37,378 nucleotides of DNA, taken from contig JAZSRK010000001.1 in assembly GCA_045538465.1 (NCBI GenBank), positions 1-37,378 on the forward strand. The letters are read 5' to 3'. Shown here one piece after another: positions 7,615 to 14,415 of the stretch. This DNA comes from Limiplasma sp045538465. GTDB lineage: Bacteria; Bacillota; Clostridia; Christensenellales; Aristaeellaceae. The translations under genes were made by a program, and so were the position numbers. Below the pieces are notes generated by a model. It searched no databases, was not told where the DNA came from, and saw nothing but the letters and a program-made list of their open reading frames with translations. The number at the start of each line of letters is the position of its first letter. Within the stretch, counting starts at the first letter, position 1.

Positions 7615-8685
7615 ATGGAAGATTTTGTCGAACTGAAGACGATGCTCCGGGATACCCTGTTCAAGGGCGGCTCAGACATCTATATTATTCCCGGTTCACC
7701 CATCACTACCAAGGTGAACGAAAAATTTGTACAGCTGACTGCCGGCAAACAGGGTACCACGGAGTGTACCCGCTACATCAAGGAGATCTACGAGCTAGCC
7801 GGTCAGCGTGATATGAAGCGCCTCAGCGAAGAGGGCGATGATGACTTTTCCTTTGGTCTGGCACAGGTGGGCCGTTTCCGTTGCAACGCCTTCAAGCAGA
7901 GAGGCACCTTCGCAGCTGTACTCCGTGCCGTACCCTTTGACCTCCCCGACCCTGCCTCTCTTGGCATTCCTCAGGTGGTGCTGGATCTGAGCGGACGCAG
8001 GCAGGGCATGGTATTGGTCACCGGCCCTGCCGGCAGCGGCAAGAGCACCACGCTCAGCTGCATCATTGACCGTATCAACACCGAAGCCAACGCCCACATC
8101 ATTACGCTGGAAGACCCCATTGAGTTCATCCATCCTCACAAGAAGAGCATCGTTACCCAGCGTGAGATCATGAACGATACCCAGAACTTTGCCCATGCCC
8201 TGCGCAGTGCGCTGCGTCAGGCCCCGGACGTGATCCTGCTGGGCGAAATGCGCGACTACGAGACCATCCAGACCGCACTGACTGCCGCCGAAACCGGTCA
8301 TATGCTGCTGAGTACCCTGCACACCATTGGTGCCAGCAAAACCATCGACCGTATTGTGGACTCCTTCCCCTCCAACCAGCAGGCACAGGTACGCATGCAG
8401 CTGTCCCTGGTACTGAAGGCCGTAGTCAGCCAGCAGCTCATCCCCTCCACCGATGGCGGACTGGTTGCAGCCTTCGAAGTTATGCTGGTGGATAACGCCA
8501 TTTCCAACATGATCCGCGAAGGCAAAGTGCACCAGATGGACAACGTGATCTACGCCGGTGCAGCCCAAGGCATGTTCACCATGGATACCGACCTGATGCG
8601 TCTGTACAAAGCCGGTAAGATCTCCAAGGAAAATGCGCTGATGTATTCTATCAATCAGGAATTGATGGCCAAGAAGTTGGGATGA
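7615..8685 (+). CDS. PilT-type secretion/retraction ATPase
   Basis: A 356-residue hexameric ATPase of the GspE/PilB/PilT superfamily. Visible motifs are Walker A GPAGSGKST (137-145), the Asp box around LEDPIE (165-170), Walker B VILLGEMRD (206-214), the His box TGHMLLSTLHT (227-237) and the C-terminal AISNMIRE (295-302). The last closely matches the AIRNLIRE signature of PilT, the retraction motor, and the size also fits PilT rather than the longer PilB. It would act on the cytoplasmic face of the PilC-like platform. It is the last gene of the operon, 2 bases after the previous one. No PilB-like extension ATPase is present in the window, so this protein may be the sole motor. Confidence 0.93.
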   Translation: MEDFVELKTMLRDTLFKGGSDIYIIPGSPITTKVNEKFVQLTAGKQGTTECTRYIKEIYELAGQRDMKRLSEEGDDDFSFGLAQVGRFRCNAFKQRGTFAAVLRAVPFDLPDPASLGIPQVVLDLSGRRQGMVLVTGPAGSGKSTTLSCIIDRINTEANAHIITLEDPIEFIHPHKKSIVTQREIMNDTQNFAHALRSALRQAPDVILLGEMRDYETIQTALTAAETGHMLLSTLHTIGASKTIDRIVDSFPSNQQAQVRMQLSLVLKAVVSQQLIPSTDGGLVAAFEVMLVDNAISNMIREGKVHQMDNVIYAGAAQGMFTMDTDLMRLYKAGKISKENALMYSINQELMAKKLG

Positions 8686-8702
8686 TCTCCTTTGCGTACA
8701 AC

Positions 8703-8751
8703 ATATGAAACAGCCTTCCCACAGGTTTTCCATGGGAAGGCTGTTTCATAT
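8703..8751. terminator. Bidirectional terminator
   Basis: A perfect 19-bp inverted repeat (8703-8721 with 8733-8751) with an 11-base loop separates the convergent ATPase and kinase genes. It lies 17 bases after the former and 3 bases after the latter. Confidence 0.8.
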
Positions 8752-8754
8752 ATT

Positions 8755-9681
8755 TCAACGTTTTTTCATAAATCGGCTCAAGCCATTCAGGGGTTCGTCT
8801 CCCGATGGCAGAGGCCTCGTCTCCAAGGGGCCGATCCCCTCCCCCAACACCCGCACACAGGCAGCATCATCGGGGCGTTTTTGGGGGTCAGCCGCCAGCA
8901 GATCCCGCACGAGCCAGCCCATGGCATCGGGCAGGGTGTCGGAAAGCTGGATGTCATCCCCGGCCAGCGCCGCCTCGTACAGGTAGGCATACATGCCATG
9001 GTCAAAACCGGGCAGTTCCCCCGTCCAAATGCGATGGATGATCGCCCCGAAGGCGAAGCGGTCAATGGCAGCTGTCATGGGAACATCCTGCCCTGTCATA
9101 CGCAAAAAAGCTTCCGGCGACAGATACACCGGGTCGCCCTCCAAGCCGCTGCCCACCGGGGGCGGATCATTCAGCAGAAAACCGCTGTCCAAGTCGATCA
9201 AGCGCACTTGGTAACCCCAACTGCGGGCGGTGAGCAAAATGTGCTCCGGCTTCAAGTCGGCATGCACCACCTGCTGCATATGGAGTCTTTGCAAACACAC
9301 CGCCAGATGATAGAGGATCTGCCGCTTTTCGCCATCGGTAAGGCCAGCCTTGTTTTCGCCGTTGCTATGGGTGGATACCGCTTCGCTGACGGCGTAATAG
9401 CGGCCGTCGTAACGAAAGAAGTCCAGCACTGGCACCAAAGTATCTCCCAGAACACAGCTCATGGCAGAATACAGCTGCTGCTTTCTGCGCTCAAAGCTGC
9501 GGCAGCGCTCCCGCTGCATCTCCTTTATGGGAGTATTGGCCACAGCCGGATACACCGGGGAGAGAAACTGCTTAAGGAAAAAGCGCTGACCGCCTCGACT
9601 GGCGATGCACCAGCGAGCACTGCCGCTGCCCGCCGTCTGAAAAGCATTCAACGGACTATATTCGCCAATCCTGCTCGCCAT
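8755..9681 (-). CDS. Eukaryotic-like protein kinase of a TerY-P triad
   Basis: A 308-residue soluble protein with a kinase fold. The ATP-anchoring Lys is in FFLKQF (Lys37). The catalytic loop is HADLKPEH (140-147), with catalytic Asp142 but His147 where the usual metal-binding Asn stands. The DFG position reads LIDLDSG (Asp163). GDPVYLSPEAF marks the activation segment. It is thus an atypical but possibly active Ser/Thr kinase, with no membrane segment or PASTA repeats, unlike the PrkC type. The ATG at 9681 has GGAGG upstream and overlaps the end of the phosphatase gene by 26 bases. With the PP2C and vWA genes it forms the triad known in Ter-linked stress systems as TerY-P; the substrate is unknown. 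Confidence 0.85.
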   Translation of the reverse strand: MASRIGEYSPLNAFQTAGSGSARWCIASRGGQRFFLKQFLSPVYPAVANTPIKEMQRERCRSFERRKQQLYSAMSCVLGDTLVPVLDFFRYDGRYYAVSEAVSTHSNGENKAGLTDGEKRQILYHLAVCLQRLHMQQVVHADLKPEHILLTARSWGYQVRLIDLDSGFLLNDPPPVGSGLEGDPVYLSPEAFLRMTGQDVPMTAAIDRFAFGAIIHRIWTGELPGFDHGMYAYLYEAALAGDDIQLSDTLPDAMGWLVRDLLAADPQKRPDDAACVRVLGEGIGPLETRPLPSGDEPLNGLSRFMKKR

Positions 9682-10630
9682 CGCCGCTTCCCTCCGTTCG
9701 GTCGTACTCGGTACGGTAGCTCTGCCAGCACCCATGAACAAACGCACGATTTTTACGTTTGCGCCGTGTGGGGGTGATAAATTCACGTTTTAGCTGCTCG
9801 TAACGGGGCAAATAATACGCTTTCGCCTCCGCATGGTCGATAAAACCGAAAGGACAGCAAAGCAATGTAACATCATCCTGCATAACGCCGGTAAGCGTTT
9901 TGAGCAGCTTCTGCTGCCAACGTTTCTGGGTGGAGGTATGCATCAAAGTATCCAATAGCAGCATCTCCAGCTCCATGGGGCTGGAGATGGTTTTATAGGC
10001 ACCATCCGTCATACATAGTAAAAAGCCTTTTTCGGGCAGCGGGGTACGGCGCATATGCAGCTGTGGTCGTCTGCCGGCGCAGATCAGATTGCTCAGGGGA
10101 CGATCCTGATACAGGTCGTCAAAAGCATCAGGAGTACCACGCACATCATCCCGGGTATATTGGTGCAAACCTGTATCATCCAGAATGTATCCCCGGCTAT
10201 CCCCCGCCCAGATAAAGCTGCAGGCACCAGCGTGCCCGTCTGCGATCGCTGCGCACAGGGTGGTGGGCAGGGTGCGCTGCATGCTGCCCACAATGCGGCT
10301 GGTCTCCTCTTGGCAATGCTGGCGGGCAAAGCTATCAAACACCTGTCTGATCTCGCTTTGCAGATCTTCCAACTGTTCTTTGCCTGCTTCGGGCCTCTCC
10401 GGCACAGTGGGGCATTCGCCCACCCAGCCCAGCAGCGCCTCAGCAGCCAAGCGAGAAGCCAAATAGGCTCCTGTGTGGTTTTGCAGCCCTTCGTACCGTT
10501 TGCTTCCCAAACCGCCGCAACCGTCTGTCACCCCCAGCAAAGCCCACTGCGAACAGCCGGACACAGCAAAGCTGTCCTCCCCATTTTCGGGGCTGACAGC
10601 TTGCTCAACGATCAATATTTCTCCCAGCAA
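9656..10630 (-). CDS. PP2C-family protein phosphatase of a TerY-P triad
   Basis: A 324-residue metal-dependent Ser/Thr phosphatase. The metal-binding acids appear in GEDS (Asp19), VTDGCGG (Asp36), MTDGAY and DDVTLL, with WAGDSRGYIL as the central strand motif. The reading frame extends upstream to an ATG at 10753, but that would overlap the vWA gene by about 94 bases. The TTG at 10630 has a very strong GGGAGGAGG 8 bases upstream and begins right where homology should start, so I take TTG as the start. The basic C-terminal tail (TPTRRKRKNR and beyond) extends past the phosphatase fold. It presumably reverses phosphorylation by the neighbouring kinase. Confidence 0.85.
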   Translation of the reverse strand: MLGEILIVEQAVSPENGEDSFAVSGCSQWALLGVTDGCGGLGSKRYEGLQNHTGAYLASRLAAEALLGWVGECPTVPERPEAGKEQLEDLQSEIRQVFDSFARQHCQEETSRIVGSMQRTLPTTLCAAIADGHAGACSFIWAGDSRGYILDDTGLHQYTRDDVRGTPDAFDDLYQDRPLSNLICAGRRPQLHMRRTPLPEKGFLLCMTDGAYKTISSPMELEMLLLDTLMHTSTQKRWQQKLLKTLTGVMQDDVTLLCCPFGFIDHAEAKAYYLPRYEQLKREFITPTRRKRKNRAFVHGCWQSYRTEYDRTEGSGDGEQDWRI

Positions 10631-10659
10631 ATGCGGTGCCTCCTCCCGGATCGGGCTCG

Positions 10660-11340
10660 TCAGATGGTATTGCAGACAGCATCCAACACCTGACGGTATT
10701 CCACATCCAGCAGGCCCTCGCTGACCGTTTGCACATGGATCACTTGACCCCACTCAGAGGAAATGCGGCTCCAATCGGGGGCGTCTGGGGCAAAGATCAA
10801 CAGGCGCTTGGCGTTTTCATCCATACCGCCGCCCATCTGTTCATCCTCCCACCAAAGGCTCAGTTCGTCAAAGTTTTCTGCCATGCCTTCGGGGTACCAA
10901 GGGGCAGCCTTGCCATGACCGATCTCGTGGGTGGGGGCATCCGACCACACAACGATGATATGGCGCTTCTTTACGCCTTCGCGAGTCCAATCGCTGCGAA
11001 TGGCGTAGCCCAGCGCTTCCAACCCATCCTCCGGAATATCGCCGCCGCCCTTGGCTTCGATACCATCCATGCACTCATAAAACATCTGGGCTTGCTGCGG
11101 CAATACAAAAAAGTCGCTGGAGAGCATGGCCTCCTCGCCATCGTTGAGATAATCGCGGAAGGCGATCACACGCACGCGAAGCTGATCGATGGTCTTGTGT
11201 TTTTTCTCCATCTCAGCTGCTACATCCCGGTAGAGATTCAGCGCATTTTGCTTAACAAAATCCAGCACATGGCGCATACTGCCGGTAGCATCGATGCAGA
11301 AAACCATATCTACATGATAGGTAAGCTTATACTCAGACAT
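10660..11340 (-). CDS. TerY-like von Willebrand factor A domain protein
   Basis: A 226-residue cytoplasmic protein consisting almost entirely of one vWA domain. DATGSM (17-22) gives the DxSxS-like metal ion-dependent adhesion site, where the third position is Thr-Gly-Ser as in TerY-type proteins; further acidic residues follow in GGGDIPEDG and WSDAPTHEIG. In TerY-P triads this protein binds partners and is thought to link the kinase and phosphatase to a stress response. The start at 11340 has AGGAGG just upstream. It is the first gene of the triad operon, with 29 bases before the phosphatase start. No TerD or TerC gene lies in the window. Confidence 0.85.
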   Translation of the reverse strand: MSEYKLTYHVDMVFCIDATGSMRHVLDFVKQNALNLYRDVAAEMEKKHKTIDQLRVRVIAFRDYLNDGEEAMLSSDFFVLPQQAQMFYECMDGIEAKGGGDIPEDGLEALGYAIRSDWTREGVKKRHIIVVWSDAPTHEIGHGKAAPWYPEGMAENFDELSLWWEDEQMGGGMDENAKRLLIFAPDAPDWSRISSEWGQVIHVQTVSEGLLDVEYRQVLDAVCNTI

Positions 11341-11396
11341 GGAAACCTCCTGCTTTTCATTACGGAATGTTTATACATTTCTGCACCCATTGCGAC

Positions 11397-11422
11397 GATT
11401 CCTGCCAAAGCATGCAGGAATC
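11397..11422. promoter_or_regulatory. Inverted repeat between divergent genes
   Basis: GATTCCTGC and GCAGGAATC form a 9-bp dyad around 8 bases, in the 142-bp gap between the vWA gene (-) and the membrane protein gene (+). It could be an operator acting on both, or a leader hairpin. No clear -35 element was found on either side. Confidence 0.35.
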
Positions 11423-11482
11423 CGGCATCTTTCCATCGAATTGTTTATGTAATGGCATCCGATACACAGGAGTGATTGATCG

Positions 11483-12436
11483 ATGAAACTAAAAAAAGTA
11501 TCCGGCAACCTGCTTACCGGCTTAGGCTGCACGGTTACGTTGATCGGTCTGGCAGCTTATGTTCTGCCCAAAATCAACAACCGCCAGCTAAAGCTGGTAC
11601 TCTCCTCCTTTCGATCCCCCTCCAACAATCCGTTGATACAGCTGATGAACAATGGCATGAATTTTGCCATGGAGCATTGCTTTATGATGATCCTGCTGGG
11701 CTGCGGGATCATGATGACCGGTATTTTGCTTTGTATCTCAGTACGGACAGACGAAGAAGTGCAAGCAGCCCGCAACGCGCGCATCGCCAAAACAGCTGCA
11801 CGAGCCAACGCGCCAGCCCCTGCTGATGCCCCCTACCAACGGCCGCAAGGCATGGCAAGACCCGTGGCTACTGTGCATACAGAAGAAGACAATCCCTTTG
11901 CCCGCTATATTGCCGAAGGTAGCCTGCCGCGGCGCACGCTATCCCGCAGCAGCGAAAAGCCTGCCGCAACCCCTGTGCTTGAACCGGCACAAACCGCACC
12001 CGCCGACGATATTTTGCTCACTTTTGATACTGCCGACCATACGCCGCCTGAGCAGCCTGCCGTTATCAACATTCAGCCCACACCGGAAGAAAACCATCAC
12101 ATTCATATGCGCCCGGCTGTTCAGATGCAGCCTGAAGAACCGGCCGTCGAGGCCGCCAGCCAGCCGCAAGCAGTTATGCCGGTACAAGCTGCCCCTGCTG
12201 CACCGGAACCTATGATGCAGGCTGCTCCTGCTGCCAACAAGCCTGTGCCCGCTCGACCCGCCCCTGCCGCCGATCAGCCCCCTGCACAGCGGCCTATGAT
12301 CCGATCCACGTTCCGTAAACTAACGCCGGTTCAGCCAGAACAGCATGCGCCCGAAAGTGTTCCTGAAAAAAGCGCGGTGCAACCTACGCTCGCACCTGCA
12401 TCCCGCATCAAGAGTACGATGGGGCACAAAGTCTGA
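11483..12436 (+). CDS. Two-helix membrane protein with Pro/Ala-rich tail, unknown function
   Basis: A 317-residue protein I do not recognise. Two hydrophobic helices (residues about 10-31 and 66-88) form a hairpin with a short basic loop between them. The rest is a long, low-complexity tail rich in Ala, Pro, Gln and Glu, probably disordered. Near the C-terminus two short similar basic segments, IRSTFRKLTP and SRIKSTMGHK, stand out and may be binding motifs or phosphorylation sites. The ATG at 11483 has AGGAG 10 bases upstream. It is divergent from the TerY-P triad, so it is a candidate target or partner of the kinase, which is inference only. Confidence 0.7.
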   Translation: MKLKKVSGNLLTGLGCTVTLIGLAAYVLPKINNRQLKLVLSSFRSPSNNPLIQLMNNGMNFAMEHCFMMILLGCGIMMTGILLCISVRTDEEVQAARNARIAKTAARANAPAPADAPYQRPQGMARPVATVHTEEDNPFARYIAEGSLPRRTLSRSSEKPAATPVLEPAQTAPADDILLTFDTADHTPPEQPAVINIQPTPEENHHIHMRPAVQMQPEEPAVEAASQPQAVMPVQAAPAAPEPMMQAAPAANKPVPARPAPAADQPPAQRPMIRSTFRKLTPVQPEQHAPESVPEKSAVQPTLAPASRIKSTMGHKV

Positions 12437-12443
12437 AAAATGG

Positions 12444-12471
12444 TTGACAAACGTTGATTTCGTGGTAACAT
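12444..12471 (+). promoter_or_regulatory. Promoter of the transketolase operon
   Basis: TTGACA (12444-12449) and TAACAT (12466-12471) are separated by 16 bases. Predicted transcription starts near 12478, giving a leader of about 32 bases to the ATG at 12510. Confidence 0.7.
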
Positions 12472-12509
12472 AAGTTTGGTAACAATGTTTCAGAATGGAG
12501 GACTTTGCA

Positions 12510-13319
12510 ATGGATGCTTCAATTCGTTCCACTTGCACCCAAGTGCGTCGTGATATTATCAATATGACGGCGGATGCGGGCTGCGGCCATCCCGGCGGTT
12601 CCCTCTCCATCGTGGAAGCGCTGGTCGCTCTGTACTTCGATGTAATGAACATCGACCCCAAGAACCCCAAGGCTGAAAACCGCGACCGTTTCGTACTGTC
12701 CAAGGGTCATGCTGCTCCTGCACTGTATGCGGTTCTGGGCGAGCGCGGCTACTTCGACACCGCTGAGTTTAAGCAGTTCCGTCAGCTGGACAGCATTCTG
12801 CAGGGTCACCCCGATATGAAGCGCTGCCCCGGCGTGGATGCTTCCACTGGTTCTCTGGGTCAGGGCATCTCCATCGCCACCGGTATGGCGCTGGGTGCCA
12901 AGGCTCAGGGCAAGGATTTCCAGGTTTACACTATGATCGGTGACGGCGAGTCTCAGGAAGGTCTCGTTTGGGAAGCCTGCATGGCAGCTGCCCACTACAA
13001 ACTGGACAACCTGACCATCCTGTTCGACCACAACGGTCTGCAGATCGACGGCTCCAACGACGAAGTTATGAGCCTGGGCGATGTTTCTGCCAAGTTTGCT
13101 GCTTTCGGTCTGGATGTTGTAGAAGTAGCCGACGGCAACGACTACGATCAGGTACTGGCCGCCCTCAAGCAGCCCCATAAGCCCGGCATGCCCAAGCTGA
13201 TCCACCTGCACACTGTAAAGGGCAAGGGCGTCAGCTTTATGGAAAACGATGCCGGTTGGCACGGCAAGGCCCCCAACGCCGAACAGCGTGAAAAGGCCCT
13301 GAAAGAGCTGGAGGTGTAA
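12510..13319 (+). CDS. Transketolase, N-terminal subunit
   Basis: The first half (269 residues) of a split transketolase, which moves two-carbon units between sugar phosphates in the pentose phosphate pathway using thiamine diphosphate. The cofactor-binding motif runs from GDGESQEG to FDHNGLQIDG, and GHPGGSLSIVEALVALYF and SKGHAAPALYA are typical of the N-terminal domain. I chose the ATG at 12510 because the GGAGG at 12497-12501 lies 8 bases ahead; the upstream ATG at 12495 overlaps that site. The C-terminal half is encoded directly after, overlapping by one base, and both are needed for activity. Codon use is strongly biased, as expected of a highly expressed housekeeping enzyme. Confidence 0.95.
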   Translation: MDASIRSTCTQVRRDIINMTADAGCGHPGGSLSIVEALVALYFDVMNIDPKNPKAENRDRFVLSKGHAAPALYAVLGERGYFDTAEFKQFRQLDSILQGHPDMKRCPGVDASTGSLGQGISIATGMALGAKAQGKDFQVYTMIGDGESQEGLVWEACMAAAHYKLDNLTILFDHNGLQIDGSNDEVMSLGDVSAKFAAFGLDVVEVADGNDYDQVLAALKQPHKPGMPKLIHLHTVKGKGVSFMENDAGWHGKAPNAEQREKALKELEV

Positions 13320-14242
13320 TGAGCATGGAAAAGAAAGCTACCCGCGTTGCTTATGGCGAGTATATTGCCAAGCTGGGTGAAACCAACGACAAGCTGGTCG
13401 TGCTGGATGCCGACTTGGCCGGCGCTACCATGACCCAGTATTTCAAGAAGGCCCATCCCGACCGTTTCTTTGACTGCGGCATTGCCGAAGCCAACATGGT
13501 CGATCTGGCCGCTGGTATGTCCACCACCGGTCTGGTTCCCTTCTGCAGCACTTTCGCTGTGTTCGCCAGCCGCTGCTTGGACCAGATCCGCAACACCGTT
13601 TGCTACCCCAAGATGAACGTGAAGTTCGCCTTCACCCACGCTGGCATCACCTTGGGCGAGGACGGCGGCAGCCATCAGGCGCTGGAAGATATCGCCATCA
13701 TGCGCTCCCTGCCCAACATGACCGTGTTTGTACCTTGCGATGCCAAGGAGACCGAGCGCTGCCTCGATGCCGCTCTGGCCATCAACGGCCCTGTGTACAT
13801 CCGTCTGGCCCGTCTGCCCAGCCCCATCTTTGAGATGGATATGCCCTTCATTCCCGGCAAGGTGAACGTAATGCGCGAAGGCACCGACGAAGTGTTGCTG
13901 TGCACCGGCGTTATGGTAAGCGAGTGCATGGAAGCCGCTGAGCTGCTGGCTGCTCAGGGCAAGAACGTTTGCGTGGTCAACTGCCACACCCTCAAGCCCT
14001 TCGATGAAGAAGGCGTGCGTGAGCTGGCCAAGACCCACAAGCACATCTACACCGTAGAAGAGCACAACGTCATCGGCGGTCTGGGCGATGCCACCGCTGC
14101 TGCCATCGTGAACATGGACGGTGTAAAGCTGACCAAGCTGGGTATGCAGGATGTGTACGGCGAGAGCGGCAAGCCCGCCGACCTGCTGCGCAAGTACAAG
14201 CTGGATGCTCAGGGTATCGCCGATACCGTTATGGGCAAGTAA
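13319..14242 (+). CDS. Transketolase, C-terminal subunit
   Basis: The second half (307 residues) of the split transketolase, holding the pyrimidine-binding and C-terminal domains. Marks include FFDCGIAEANMVDLAAGMS, with the Glu that activates thiamine diphosphate, the FTHAGITLGEDGGSHQ loop, and the C-terminal EEHNVIGGLG. The TAATG overlap with the upstream gene couples translation. The ATG at 13319 lies 4 bases after GGAGG, while a second in-frame ATG at 13325 lies 10 bases after it, so the true start may be two residues later. A strong terminator follows. In this window it connects with the pentoses that the carbohydrate locus should release. Confidence 0.95.
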   Translation: MSMEKKATRVAYGEYIAKLGETNDKLVVLDADLAGATMTQYFKKAHPDRFFDCGIAEANMVDLAAGMSTTGLVPFCSTFAVFASRCLDQIRNTVCYPKMNVKFAFTHAGITLGEDGGSHQALEDIAIMRSLPNMTVFVPCDAKETERCLDAALAINGPVYIRLARLPSPIFEMDMPFIPGKVNVMREGTDEVLLCTGVMVSECMEAAELLAAQGKNVCVVNCHTLKPFDEEGVRELAKTHKHIYTVEEHNVIGGLGDATAAAIVNMDGVKLTKLGMQDVYGESGKPADLLRKYKLDAQGIADTVMGK

Positions 14243-14256
14243 TTTCATCTTTTCTG

Positions 14257-14286
14257 CCGGAACGGCCTGTGCCGTTCCGGTTTTTT
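14257..14286 (+). terminator. Rho-independent terminator of the transketolase operon
   Basis: CCGGAACGGC and GCCGTTCCGG form a perfect 10-bp stem with loop CTGT, followed by six T. Confidence 0.9.
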
Positions 14287-14338
14287 CGTGCTTAAAACAC
14301 ACGCTTAAAACACATAAACAGATTATCTTCTGCACCAG

Positions 14339-14367
14339 TTTACATTTTTGAAACAAAATGTTATAAT
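14339..14367 (+). promoter_or_regulatory. Promoter of the sortase-like/C39 gene
   Basis: TTTACA (14339-14344) and TATAAT (14362-14367) are separated by 17 bases. Predicted transcription starts near 14374. Confidence 0.75.
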
Positions 14368-14368
14368 A

Positions 14369-14392
14369 TTCGAAACGGACGTCGTGTTCGAA
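14369..14392. promoter_or_regulatory. Operator-like palindrome at the transcription start
   Basis: Two TTCGAA hexamers (14369-14374 and 14387-14392) flank a centre containing GACGTC; the 24-bp site matches its own reverse complement at 18 positions. It overlaps the predicted transcription start just after the -10 element, a typical place for a repressor. Confidence 0.35.
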
Positions 14393-14415
14393 CTCAGATC
14401 AAAGGATGTACCACT

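Noticed and set aside
14369..14392. LexA (SOS) box
   Set aside because: The half-sites resemble CGAAC/GTTCG but the spacing is too long (12 bases) and the gene is not a DNA-repair gene.
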